Below are positions 36,801-51,765 of a stretch of 64,000 bases of DNA, in pieces (within the stretch, counting starts at the first letter, position 1; each line of letters starts with the position of its first letter). Source of the stretch: Mansonella perstans. Lineage: Eukaryota > Nematoda > Chromadorea > Rhabditida > Onchocercidae. Location: NCBI GenBank assembly GCA_037074765.1, contig JBAMDO010000189.1, positions 44,880 to 108,879 of the forward strand, given 5' to 3'. The position numbers and the translations under genes are program-made. Under the pieces are notes generated by a model that saw only the letters and a program-made list of their open reading frames with translations, did no database searches and was not told the DNA's origin.

Positions 36801-37186
36801 CATTGCTAATTTTTTTGTTTTTTCAAAATTGTGCTATTTAGTTCTTATCTTTCCACTGTTTGATGCTATTTTCACGTGAACTTTAGTCTTAGTAATTGTT
36901 ACATAAATTATAGTCTAATTTTCGCTGCTGTAAACGTTAGTTTCACGTAACCTTTAGTTTTGGTACTTATTACGTAGCGTAATTTTCGCTGTTGCTACTT
37001 TTTTTAAATCGTCATGACAGTAAAGACAGTCATCTTTATATTAATCCAGCAAATAGGTTCTTGCTCTTATATAGGAACTCCATTTATTTATTTTTACGAC
37101 GCGCAGCATTTAAAATATATATTTAAATTTTAATTACTAATCATTGGTACTGTTATACATATCATATGCCCGTGAATTGTTTAGAT

Positions 37187-38557
37187 ATGTCATCAAAAAC
37201 AGCGATGGTTATACTTGCTGAAGGAGCTGAAGAAATAGAAACCGTTATTCCGGTTGATGTTTTGAGACGAGCTGGAATTGAGGTTCCAATTACATTTTTA
37301 TTTATTTATTTGAAATTCAAATTTGTCGTTACATACCAATCACATGGCTCCATATTCACATACCATCTGATGTAATTAATAAAGTTTTAAGCGACAAATT
37401 ATAATTTATTTTGTGTGTTTTTGCTCTTTTTCTGATGCCATATGTATCGAGAGTCTCAGCCTGATTTGGCTGTTTAGCTTTGTTTTCCTTAGTTTTTCTT
37501 GTCTGTTTGAACACAGTCTTACAGGTTACTATTGCCGGTCTTCTGGATAAGAATGCTGTGAAGTGTTCAAGGCAAGTGATGATTGTGCCTGATAAAGCGT
37601 TATTCGAAGTGGCAGATAACAAATTTGATGTTGTGATTTTGCCAGGTGGCTTGCAAGGAGCAAATTCTCTTGCAGCGGTAAGTTTACATCTTTTTTTTAA
37701 CTTTGATAATTTGCAATTTCAAAATTGCTGAACTTGTAATTCGAAACTTGAATATTCTTAAGCACATCTTATGTGCAAAATTAATGAAGGAGCAAATTGT
37801 TTACATATTCCGTCTTCTGTGGTTTTATTAACTGTTTCAGTGAAATTTTTCTGGTAACTGAATATTTTTTAGCGTATCGTCCACTGTTAGTAAGAATCAA
37901 TGAGATCACATTGGAGAGTCATTGTTTCAAACTGCCTAAAAAATTTGCTGCTATTTTTCATTCGAACTATTTCGTCGATTTGCTTTTCTGGAGTATTTCT
38001 GCATCAATTACGTTTAGCCGAAGAAAATAGCCGTATTTTCAGTCAGATGAAGTAGGTACCGTACTTAGAGCTCAGTACGAAAGTGGTCGTTACATAGCTG
38101 CGATTTGTGCTGCACCGATCGCCCTAAAAAGTCACGGCATTGCCCCGGGTATACTACTGACATCACATCCAAGTGTTAAACCAAAGCTTGTAGAAGGCGG
38201 TAAGTTATGTAGTGAGAAACAGAGAAACAGTTTCATGATTATATTGTTTCAAATTATGTATTTGCAGCACTTAGGCAAAGTGATGTTGGATGACCTTTTT
38301 CTTTCGCTTCTATTATTTCTCTGAAAAACTAAAGCTTAAGTTACTTTTTTGCTGAAAGTTTTGTAGAATGAGAACTTAAATTCTCGTGCGTAGTTTCAGG
38401 ATATAAATATTCTGAAGATCGTGTGGTTACAACAGATCATATAGTGACTAGCCGTGGTCCAGGAACTGCGTTAGAATTTGCACTAAAATTGGTTGAATTA
38501 CTTCTTGGAACGGAAAAAGTCAAGGATGTTGCTGCTCCAATGATTGTGAAGGAATAA
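37187..38557 (+). CDS. djr-1.1: DJ-1/PARK7 family protein (glyoxalase / protein deglycase type)
   Basis: DJ-1 proteins protect against oxidative and carbonyl stress; worm members have glyoxalase activity. Exons: 37187-37282, 37525-37677, 38043-38199, 38400-38557; 187 residues, against 189 in human DJ-1. Matches along the whole length: [57 protein letters not shown] and [14 protein letters not shown]. The catalytic cysteine is Cys105 by this start, in AAICAAP (AAICAGP in vertebrates). The partner Glu18 is present, as is a His in LTSHP. The start at 37187 was chosen because TTGTTTAG, a likely cis- or trans-splice acceptor, ends 2 bases before it; an in-frame ATG at 37166 lies upstream of that site. 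Assignment between the two worm paralogues is a guess. Confidence 0.93.
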
Positions 38558-39299
38558 TTTCTAAGATGAGCAAGAAGCTGCAAGTGATGAAGTATTCTTG
38601 TAGAACTTTTTACTTCAACTTATGTCACTCTTAATTCAGACAAACATCGTAAATAATGGAGGAATGAAATGGTCTTACGACTAACTTTACTAGTCTCCCT
38701 TTTCATGTTTAATTATTATGATTCTAGTCTTCGTTGTCAGCAGTACACTAAATAGAATGATTAGTTTTAGTAATTTATTTGAACGTCGTCACGTGAAATC
38801 ACGTGAAGACTTTCCAGTCACTGTCTTAGTAATTTATTTGAACGTCTCACGTGAAATCCTTGGCATTTGTTTGCAATATATTTCGTTTTTTTCAAGAATC
38901 CTTTCCAGGTAGGTAGGTTGCTAATTTGATAAATAAAATATTGTACACTGTTATATCGATTCATGTAATAGTTGACTGAACTGGCTGAACGAACGCTTTG
39001 GGGATATGAGACCAGGAGATGGAATAAGAGACACCACTCAAGATAGATAATTTAATATATCTATATATGCGAGATCTTCGTAACTTTTTCAATTTGAACA
39101 GAAAATACTCCTAATTTGATTAATTTTTAGGATGTTTTTTTCCACTGAGAAAAAGGAAAATGAGAAAATGTCACGTCATTTCGTGAAAGTTCATATTATC
39201 ACATAACAGATTTTTAGGCGCATTTTAAACATGTTGAAACTTAGCAATTTACAGAGCATAGCACAATATCAACGTTGAACCCGGGAATGTATATTTATT
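38558..39299. other. Intergenic between convergent DJ-1 and EB-module genes
   Basis: No gene. The region contains a short duplicated segment with three CACGTG hexamers (38790-38853), listed separately. Both flanking genes end into this region. Confidence 0.6.
38790..38853. repeat. Three CACGTG palindromes in a short duplicated segment
   Basis: CACGTG occurs at 38790-38795, 38800-38805 and 38848-38853. The phrase TTAGTAATTTATTTGAACGTC precedes the first and the third, so the cluster arose by a partial duplication of about 58 bases. CACGTG is the canonical E-box core for bHLH factors. Whether it is used is unknown; the position is about 230 bases downstream of DJ-1. Confidence 0.8.
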
Positions 39300-42200
39300 T
39301 TACCTGCCAGTAGCACTACGCGCTCCCGCCTTACCAAAGAAATTTCCAATTAGGCTTAAGAAATCGCCACCAGGAACAATTACAGTACCAGGCAGCATCA
39401 CTGAAAATATATTTTTTTTTAAAATAATACTTAATAAAAAAGCACCTTAAAACCAAAGCGTGATTATAACTAATTGGTACCGGATGGTTGTCTTGTTGTC
39501 GTTGGAGGTGGAGGTAGCTCGATACATTGATTTTTTTGTCTTTTAAAACCACACTTACACTGACAACGACCCCTAAAATTAGATGGAAACATGTATTGAA
39601 GAAGATCATCCAAAAATATATTTGCTTGTTATTAAATTTATTGTTATTAGATTCCCTTCGGTACATGCCTATTTTTCATTCGAAATTCTAATGCTTGACT
39701 ATTATTTAGTTTGGTTGTAGAATACTTACCTATAACATCCGGAATTCACTGGGCATTGTTTTTGGATAAAACAGTGAGCTTCAAGTGCTACTGGCTTCAG
39801 GCAGGTTGTGTCTCTGGAAAGTGCTTCCGATTCACAGTCACGTGCACAGGTTTGACTTGGATTGCGTAACGGATGCGTTACTGGATCGACGAGTGGATGA
39901 AATCCAGCTAAGCATTCACACTGTCCCTAAACAAAAACATTTTTTTCTAGTGGATATGCCATTATAAAATTGATGATAAGCTTATAAAATACCGTTTTTT
40001 TCCTTTTCTTTTTGTTTTTTTAATATGGATGATTAAAAATGTTGCGCAAACTTATCCTATTAAACTTACCATATTTACCCTATTGCGTACCATACTTATC
40101 CTATTGCATACCATACTTACCCTATTGCATACCATACTTTCTCCACCATCACACTGTTCATTTGTAGTACATTGTGAGTTAAGTTGCCCGCGCGCCATGC
40201 ATATACCATTAATATACAATGCTTTTGGTGCCATAGCATTACATGGCCGACGACAACATAATGATTGCGAAAATCCACTATCTTAAACTAATTAATTGAT
40301 ATCATTCCCATATCACTCCAAAATTTTTAATTAAAAAGGAGAAAAAGAAAATTTATACAAATTTCTTTTTATTTCTATGGAAAATTTACTCTATGAAAGT
40401 TTAGAATATTTCATTAGCTAATAATAAGAAGTAATATATAAATATACATTAAATATACAATACTAAGATGGAATAAAATGGATTTACAACATAGTTATTA
40501 AAGACAATTTAAAAAAGATTTTCGAATTTCTCAATAGGAATTTTTATTTTTAATTTTCAATATTTTTTAGTTTTTTAATTCCAGTATTTTTTAATTTTTC
40601 AATATTTCAATTAAAGTAAGATGGATATTGTGATGTGTAATTAAAAAGCAGAAAATTACCTGAAATACGATGACAAAAATGTGTGTCAGACGGACAACGA
40701 TTATTTGCGGTAGGATCACAAGAGTAATTAAATTCTGGTAATGTTCCCAATGGGCATACTTTTGGACAGCAATGTCCCACTGGTGATTCACCAATAGTTA
40801 CGCATACCTGAAAACCTACTTATCTCCTATGTTCAACTAATAATTAATTTTACTAATCTATCTAATAGTAATTAATTTTATCCTTTTTCTCTTTCTCCGC
40901 AGTAATTATGCTATTCGAAAATTAAAACTGAAAATTAAATCAGTAAAAATAGCTAGGAAGAAGATAAAAATAAACAAGCTTAATTTACCTGTCCGAATGG
41001 ACAATCGTCAGCTTCATCAACGAAATTTTCTACCATATGTTGATTTGCTTTACGAATGCATGTATTACCGGGAATACCTGTAATAATTACCTGCGATTAT
41101 TACTGAAAAAAACAAAAAACAAAGTTCCTCAAAATGTATTAACTGAATTTATTTTCAAAGAAAAAAAAAGTAACCTCCGAGTGGACAGGCCGGTTTAGCA
41201 ATACATTGTGAACCTTGTTGTACGGTACCACTAATGCATACACATTGTGAATTTAGACATGCCGAAAATGGTGCAGTACAGTCGTAATGTCGTGTGCAAC
41301 GATCACCAACACGACTAACTTTAATCATAAACATATAGTTGTTATAATGCTAATAATTAATAATATAGTAATCAAATTAATTTAATACACTTCAACTAAC
41401 ATGAAGATAATTTATATTATACTAAAATTATATTTATGAACTAGAAATTGAAATTTAACCAAAAAAAACCATTTAATTTCATTTCTAAAAAGATTTTTTC
41501 TTATAGTTGTCGAATTTTTTTCAAAAAAAAAAATCTAATTAATTTAGGCGAATTATCACATTGATGTATATTGTATATTAGTCACATAGAGTATATTGTT
41601 ATATTATCACATATATTAATTAATTTGCACTGCATGCAAATAATTGATTCCTTGCATTTCATTTTTTTATTGTAATGAATTGAAATATAGAAAATATAAG
41701 GGAATAATTGAGTAAGTATTGAACTGTAATAAGTAATAAGTAACTTGAACAGTGAAAAAATAGATCAATTACTATTTTACATACTTAAAGGAAAAGTATA
41801 TATATGTCACATATATGTATACATATGGGTATATACATTGTATGCTTGCATGTAATAGCAATTTCTAAATGATTATCAATCATAATTTTTAAGATTTGGA
41901 TAAAAATGGAAATGCATTTATATATCACCGCTACAGTAATATACAACAAATTAATACATACTAATCAGCTAACTAGTAATTAATTTAATTAATTACGCTT
42001 AAATTGATAAAATTAATAACTGATAATTTATAGGATAATGTCTTATTATAAGCAATTTAAATATGTAAATGGAATTAAATTTGCAACAAATATAGCACGC
42101 TGATACCTGATACGCATTGACCATTGACCAATGTTGTCGAACCACGTTGAACACATTGACATTGTCCATTACGGCAAAATAATGGTTCACGACATTTAGT

Positions 42201-42812
42201 GGCACATGTTTGGCTAATTTTTGCAGGTACTAAAATCTTCGTTTTTTCTTTCTTTCTCTCTAATTTTCAAATTTTGAAACAAAAATTATTTTTAAAAAAT
42301 GAAGCATTAAATGCCATATATGTATGTTAATTGTTTATAATGGCAATTTATAATCGTTAGCATAAAATTCTTATTTAATTATAATTAATTAATTGTTTAA
42401 ATCACTTAATTATAATTAAACTAGACTGAAATAAAAATAAATATTCATATTATATAACAATATATACTTACATCGTTTACAATGTGCACTAACACCTTTT
42501 TCATCAGTAATTTCAGCATAATGTGGGTGACATCTACACCGTCCTCGTAAACATATTGATCCCTTATTCTCACAATCACTATTCCAATCACATGAACCAC
42601 CAAGTGGTGATTTTCCTAAAATTTTAAAATTTTTACTTTTAAAATAGATTTCCTATTTCGGATATTTATATTCCAATGAATTATAACATTGATCTGAATA
42701 GTTTAAATTTCTGAACTTAATTATACATACCATTACATGGTGTAAAGCCAGAATAAACTTGTTTGACGAATAAAAATAACCATAACAGTTGCATCGTTCC
42801 TGATTTAGGCAT
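39300..42812 (-). CDS. Secreted cysteine-rich EB-module protein
   Basis: Ten minus-strand exons, all in frame: 42812-42731, 42615-42472, 42229-42107, 41318-41175, 41077-40989, 40807-40660, 40281-40121, 39926-39730, 39572-39481, 39400-39300; 426 residues. An N-terminal signal peptide (MQLLWLFLFVKQVYSG after a short leader) precedes repeated nematode EB-type modules: CDWNSDCENKGSICLRGRCRC, CVCISGTVQQGSQC and CDGGESMVCNRGQCEC. A lustrin-like module with VGHCCPKVCPLG follows. Near the C-terminus come a CQCKCGFKR cluster and a Pro/Thr stretch (PPPPTTTRQP), then a non-Cys tail. An extracellular structural or host-facing role is inferred from the layout only. The donor of exon 7 lies in a 21-bp minisatellite; the first donor (GTAAGT at 40120-40115) gives the best Cys spacing. 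Confidence 0.82.
40063..40137 (-). repeat. 21-bp minisatellite spanning the donor of EB-protein exon 7, about 3.5 copies
   Basis: On the minus strand the unit is ATGGTATGCAATAGG followed by GTAAGT. The first copy is the coding end of exon 7 plus its donor. Later copies run into the intron with donor variants ATAAGT, GTAAAT and a final GTAAGT. The period is a multiple of three and contains no stop, so use of a later donor would add seven-residue units (such as VSMVCNR) without breaking the frame. Confidence 0.9.
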
Positions 42813-42880
42813 GTACGCTACGAATCCTACGTCTAGGCGTTATTGTCCCATCTATTTCATCTCATCCCATCTTATCATCT

Positions 42881-42917
42881 TTTCTCTCTCCCTCTCTCTC
42901 TCTCTTTCTCTCTCCCT
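42881..42917. repeat. CT microsatellite about 70 bases upstream of the EB-module start
   Basis: An interrupted (CT)n tract, read as (GA)n on the coding strand of the neighbouring gene. It may be part of the promoter region; nothing more can be read. Confidence 0.9.
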
Positions 42918-43049
42918 ATTTCTTGCTCTTGTAAAACTTGTAAAACCTAGTTTTTCAAACAAGATCTTTGCCATTTCTAATTTTGATCATTTTACCCATC
43001 TTTTCAAAACTATTTCTTCTCTATTTATCTGTCTTTTCTTTATCCTGTG

Positions 43050-43058
43050 ATCATCATC

Positions 43059-43091
<33 letters not shown>

Positions 43092-43160
43092 TATCATTAT
43101 CACCATCATCATTATCACCATCATCATTATCATCATCATTACCATTATCAACATCAACCA
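43050..43160. repeat. ATC microsatellite
   Basis: (ATC)n with interruptions of TTATCA and ACCATC over about 110 bases. It creates spurious poly-His, poly-Ser and poly-Met ORFs in various frames, none of which is a gene. Confidence 0.95.
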
Positions 43161-45570
43161 TTCCATTCCATTCCTCATTCATTAATATCAAATTCTGAAA
43201 AATTTTACCCAATTACATGCTATTCCATGTTCCTCTCTCTCTCTTTCCCTATATCTTTCGTTCACTTTTCTTTCGAGTAAAATTCACCAGGTTATCCTTG
43301 ATTGTTTTTTTTCGCAGGATAATTTATCATATTGCTAGATTCCTATCTACTGATACTACCTACGATAATTAATTATAGTATTTACAAATAGTAAAAATCC
43401 ATGATATATATTATTAGTACAATGGAGAAATTCCAATCCCTGAACTATTTCAAAAAACATTTATCATTTCATAAATACTAATATTATATTAATTTTATGA
43501 ATTTGTATATTTAAAATTGAAACTGTCCAATGTATACATTTAATTATCTCTTGAATGGAATTGATGCATTTCGATACTTATATTTGAATTTTGCAATTTA
43601 TCCAAATTTACAATTAATTTCATATCATCCCACATCCATCACTAATTTATTAATGTTAGTATATAAATGTGATTGTATAGATTAATTAGAAGTTATGTTG
43701 TACCGAAGAATCAAAATTCGCAAAATATATCTAGCAAATTTATCAAAACAAAAAATTTCAATGAAATTAACAAGACTGTTCATTAAAAAATTTTCCTTTC
43801 CACTAATTTTTTTTTGTAATTTCAATTCTGTTTATTTTTGTTTAATTTAAAAATTTTTTGCACATCAAATTAATCATCCTTCAGAATCAAAAAAGAAAAT
43901 CCCTTTTCGAATTATTTTAATTAATATTTCAATTTTAATTAAACATAAATATTTTCTTTCTTATGTCAGCATAAATACCGCTAACAAGTATCACTATTCT
44001 TATTTTATGAATCATTATCCTTATTTCAGATAATAATCCTAATGAATGCCAATAATACTAGTAAATGACAGTAATACTAATGAATGATAATAATGATAAT
44101 GAAATACAATAATCTAATGGATGATAATAATGATAATGAATGATAATAATGCTAATGAATCAGACATATGTATTCCACAACTGTTGCATGATTGTTTATT
44201 GTATATGATTACTTTTTTTTTTAAACTTTTTGGACCAATATAAGTTCACAGCACTGTCTAATTGTTGAACTATTCATTTCGAGTTATTTGCTTATTAGCT
44301 TATTCAACGAATGCTTTAATTCACTTCTTATTGTTTTCTAATTAATATTAATTAGGAACAATAGTGTGGTTAATTCTGAATACTTACAATGAAGGAAAAA
44401 AGAACTGTCACAATACTAACATACTTATCATAAATCATTGCACCATTATCTTAATACACTTACCATTGAAGTTATAAATCTATCATTATCAGATCACAAC
44501 ATTCAGATTATAACCTATCATTATCAGATCATAACATCTAGACAATTATGAAAAATTAAAATAATTTAAAAAAAAAAAAAAAAATGGCGACTTTGCCTCT
44601 ATCACATCTTTCACATTATGACAACTTCCCTATAATTGATAAGCAAAATTATCACCTTGAAAATATGATAATAACGATAGGAATGATTCAATAGAAATGA
44701 TAATGTCACTAAAAGCTATGTGTAATTACTGTAAACCGAAGATTTGATAATCTATTGGAGCATATCGACATTCTCACTTGCCTTTCAGATTGATACAAAT
44801 GCAAAACAGACAGCTTTAAAAAGCCTTGTATTCAAAATGGTGCTCAATTCAAAAAAACAGAAAAGGTAAAACCGCATATAAATATAGCTCTTGGTGAATT
44901 TAAGTAGCAAGAATTGAACTGTTTACACTTATTTCTTCAAATATGTGTTTGGTACGAGGATGAAATGAATAAAGTGATAGTTATTTCTGTAAGATCCGAG
45001 AACAAGATAGAAGGTGAAGGAAACGAAAAAGTGGAGCGGAAAGGGAAAGGGAAAAGGAAGCTGAAAGCGGGGGATATAGTAGATGCCCGAATAAATTCCA
45101 GAGATTCCATATTTGAGAATCCTCACATCAAGCTCTATATTCCACATAAAGCAAAACCAAGTAGAAAAATTTGCAGGGAAAATTCAACACCGTGTATAAA
45201 TTAAATTACGAGTATGTGTATGAATAAAATTACGAGTATCAAAAGTATTATTATCTAACACTTTCATTCTCACCGGTATAAAATGCTCATAAGATTGTTG
45301 GTGAATTTCTATAACTTTACAAACCAACGAAACTCTTCCACTTCGCAGTAAAAATTCTACTTATTTTTGACTATTTCCCAAAAAATGACTTAATGTGCTG
45401 AATTTTACATAATTTTCATATTCCAACTCAAATAACCAAAATCCTGAGTCATCATAAACACTGATAAAGCCCAAAATCAGTAGAAAAGATTTTTAAGCAG
45501 TAAATATGGCAGGTATAATTGATGGTAGAATTCGCATGAATATTTCACATGGAGATTTTCTTTCTTGGTT

Positions 45571-48164
<2,594 letters not shown>

Positions 48165-49874
48165 TGTTGATAGACCAGCTAACTTCCACTATTCTATAAA
48201 ACTTTCTCGACCAAAATCCTCTATCAACCCTTACTTCCTTTTTATCTCGCAAAATCGATCAACAAGCTGGTGACGGTACGATAAATTCTGGAAAAAACTT
48301 GGGTATATTGACAGCAATCAAAAAATGTGTGATGTGATAAAACGTGCAATTATTTACTGACAAATCGGACTTTTTTATCAGTACACCAAACATTTATCAA
48401 TGTTTTATATATCACCAATATTTTATTCATATATTTGTGAAAAACGAATCCAAAGAAGAATTGCACTCTATAAATTTAATCACTAGTCACTTCAATTATA
48501 TCATTTGAAATGGCCAATGATATGATATGAGATAAAGAATAATAGAATGCTTTTGTTCAAATACAAAACAGATCATCATTTTAAACACACACATAAATAC
48601 ATCGATTATCCCATTAACCAACCAATTAAAGAGTAACCTATCTAACCGACTGCAAACGGATGAAATACAGGACAGATTAATTATCAGTCCAATTAATTCT
48701 CATATATATATCTCAACCATTCCTTCATTTTTTTAAAATAAATTAGCAAATAAAAATGCAAAATACTCCAATCGTTACATTTTGAATTTACATCATTGAG
48801 AATCACGCTGATTGGATCATTTTGAGAATTATTCTCATTAATTTTCATGCTGATATTTAATTAACATATTGATTGGACGATTGAATAATCAACTAAATAA
48901 ACTTGTTCATTTAACCGAATAAATGATTGATAACTGACAGATTAACTTATCGCGCTGAATGATTCACATAATTGTTTTGCTGTTTTCTAATTGAAGAAGT
49001 GAATACAGCTAAGTGACAATTTATTTCGATATCGACTACTCTGATACTATCATTTATCAGCAAATTCAATGCAAATAATCCAAATATGAAGTGTGAATCA
49101 CTCATTCAATCAGTAAATTTGTACATTTTGTCTAATCTCTCAAAAATCAAATTTCATAAAGAAGCTGTTATTACTACGATAACGTGATGATACATTACAG
49201 TAAGAATGTCTCTTGTTGTAATTGTAATAACTGAACAGTGACCATAATGATACGATAAAAAGAAGTGATATTGGATATTTTTCTTCATTTAGATGGAAAA
49301 AATATTATTGCCTAATTATTGTCCATATTATCCAAATCGAGGAAAATTCAAAAATTCATTGTGTATTTTCAAAATATGGTATTGATAATTGAAATATATG
49401 CTTCCTTTACGTAACTGCGTGACGTGAAGTGTCAAAATTCGGATTAGAAATTGTTACAACAAACATTATCGGTTCATTTCTTAACTGTATGGTAAAAAAA
49501 AACACAGCGTAGATGGAGGAAGATGAAAAACAAGATAGAGAAGTTTTTTCCCTTTAATTATTAAACTTTAATCAACCACCGTATCAGATTAGGCCCATAC
49601 ACTACATCCTGTACAAAATTTTGTTCCTAGCCTACTTTTCATCCAAAACATTTTAAATCTGTCGCGCCACTTAAGTCTATTGGATATTTACCGGTTCGGA
49701 TCGAATCCTTAAATAAATGTTGAGAGTAGAATACGGTCGGACGAGTCATAAGATAGTTTGAGGGTTTTTTTTTTTGAATTTATTTTAAGGAGCTTTTTTT
49801 CTCTTAGTTCTACATTATCTTTGATCTCTCTTCAACTTCTACAATTAATACTTTGTTTCAAGAATCGAATAAAT
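48165..49874. other. Intergenic between divergent beta-tubulin and HCCS
   Basis: AT-rich with no supported gene. As the two genes diverge here, both promoters should lie in this stretch. A near-perfect direct repeat of CAAATCAAATCTATTTGCAC sits in the first beta-tubulin intron (about 47866-47930), outside this stretch. A TTTCAAG acceptor-like site lies just before the HCCS start. Confidence 0.6.
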
Positions 49875-51765
49875 ATGGGTGCTTGGCAATCGTCAGTGAT
49901 ATCACATGAAGCTTCTTCACAATCTATGGTAAATATTTCACATCTTTTCTGCTCCTCTCACTTGCCTTGTAGGTTTTACTCTGTTCATTCATGTTTAATT
50001 CATCTAATCAGCTTTTTTGGTAAATTTCAGGCTTCGAAACTGAACTGTCCATATCAACCGATTAAGGATCAATCTGATTGTGCAAAGAAAACGGATGTAA
50101 TTAAATCAGCTGTATCTGAATGTCCTAGGCATCAAAATAAAGAAAAAGGTGGACAGGATGAATGTAATTCAGAATCTGAATTCAATGAATTAAATGCTGT
50201 AGGTTGCTTGCTGAACAATTTATTTTATTTCGTTACATCCATCCAATCATTTAACTAATGAATTTATCGGTATTGGCAAATGAAATGTTATATTTATAGA
50301 TGCCTGCTCCTAATCAAAAACCTTCATCTGATCAACCGTTTCCATTAAGTACCGAACGACAACAGTCAACAATTCCAAAAGCTACTGAGGATGGTTATTG
50401 GGAATATCCGTCGGAGCAAATGTTTTGGAATGCTATGCGAAGAAAAGGTATTATTAATTTATGAATTGGAATCAGTTTTTAGCATCGTAAATTGTAAAAT
50501 GATATTCATTAGTGAACTATCTATTAAAACATCCCTTATGAATGATTACAGGATGGCAATGGAAGAATGATCAAATTAGTGCAGATGATATGAATAAAAT
50601 TATCAAAATCCATAATGCTAATAACGAGGAAGTATGGCGTGAAATCTTGAAATGGGAAATGCTTCTACATCCGTAAGTGTTATGATAAACGAATATATCT
50701 CATCAGTTTCATTCCACACATGAAGTACATTTTCAGTTTTCTTTCATTTAAATCGGAAAAATTTAATTTTGCTTTGTCTTAGTTTCTACTTCCAAAAATG
50801 GAACTCCTGGTTTCCTATAGAATTTTTATTTTTCTTTTTGCTTGAGATTAGCAAAAAAAAAATATATATATATATATATATGAAAAAAAAAAATCGTTTG
50901 TTCGTACTGTTGTCGTTAATCAATTGAATTTTTATAAATCCATGGAACTTTTGAATAATTTATGTCGTTGTCCTCGGGAAATTCCTAAGCAATTTTTTGT
51001 TTCTTTTTATATTTACAAAATGATAAGTTGCAGCGAATGCAGTTGTCCCAAGTTGAAAAATTTCCATGGTAATGCTCAAAAGATTTCTCCACGAGCTCGA
51101 GTGAGGCAGTTGTTGGGGTTTGTTGTTTTAATATTCTTGAAAATTTTTAATCGCATAATCTTCATTAACGTGTGTTATCAACAAGTAATTTTGTTGCGAA
51201 GGAGTTTTTCAGATACGATTTACCATTTGATCGGCATGATTGGACAGTAGATCGATGTGGACAAAAAGATGTCTGTTTTTTTTTTTTCTTTTTCAATTTA
51301 ATTTTTTCGAGTATTTATGAAAAAAGAATAAACAGTAATTGTAAAAAAAAATTGGGTTGAAATTACTGATATATCTTTAGTGGCGTTTAACAAATAGTTA
51401 TCAAAAAGGAAGTGTAAAAGAAGGGCGATTTAGAGAGATGGATTTAATAGTTTTTCCAAAAATCTTTTTTATGAACTGTGGAAAATGGGAAAGATTTGTT
51501 TTGTACTTTTTGAACTAATAAAAGCTTTATTTTGTCACTAAATAATACGGAGAGCTAGTTTTAGGTTCATTACATAATCGATTTTTACGATGGTGGTGCT
51601 GTTGATCCAAAATCGAAGCTATTTACTGTGTTAGATGTTCGACCAGCATTTACAGATTTGGGGAATATATGGGATCGAATGGTTGTTGCGTACTGGCGTT
51701 TCAAATTTGAAACACTTGGCATTGCTCTAAAATTGCCTTTATACGAGAAGAAACAAAATCCTTAA
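49875..51765 (+). CDS. HCCS: Holocytochrome c-type synthase (cytochrome c heme lyase)
   Basis: This enzyme of the intermembrane space links heme covalently to apocytochrome c (and c1). Exons: 49875-49928, 50031-50198, 50300-50447, 50552-50672, 51034-51117, 51213-51270, 51565-51765; 277 residues (human 268). Family motifs in order: short Cys-Pro motifs near the N-terminus (NCPYQ, ECPRH), [72 protein letters not shown] with the heme-ligand His, [14 protein letters not shown] and LDVRPAF...WDRM. The donor after 51270 is a weak GTCTGT but the join restores the conserved [13 protein letters not shown] order. The start gives MGAWQSS, similar in position to the human start. COX15 follows on the same strand 1.16 kb downstream. 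Confidence 0.94.

Larger units (their letters stand above)
34106..37186. other. Intergenic between the carrier and DJ-1
   Basis: About 3 kb without a gene. It contains copy B of the dispersed repeat, a diverged 37-bp tandem array and a two-copy tandem duplication of about 187 bp (all listed separately). A TTGTTTAG acceptor-like site at 37177-37184 immediately precedes the DJ-1 start. Confidence 0.6.
42813..45570. other. Intergenic, microsatellite-rich
   Basis: This lies upstream of the EB-module gene and downstream of beta-tubulin. It contains a CT tract (42881-42917), an ATC-type microsatellite (43050-43160) and an AATGATAAT-type microsatellite (about 44030-44165). The 97-codon frame at 44914-45204 was considered and rejected. 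No RNA gene was seen. Confidence 0.6.

Noticed and set aside
42968..43280. Poly-His, poly-Ser and poly-Met open frames
   Set aside because: All are produced by the ATC microsatellite read in different frames and strands; no start context, splice sites or conservation signal.
44914..45204. 97-codon frame with a Lys/Glu/Gly-rich centre
   Set aside because: No recognisable domain, no good acceptor before it, and a purine-rich stretch explains the composition. A small real gene cannot be excluded, but support is too thin.
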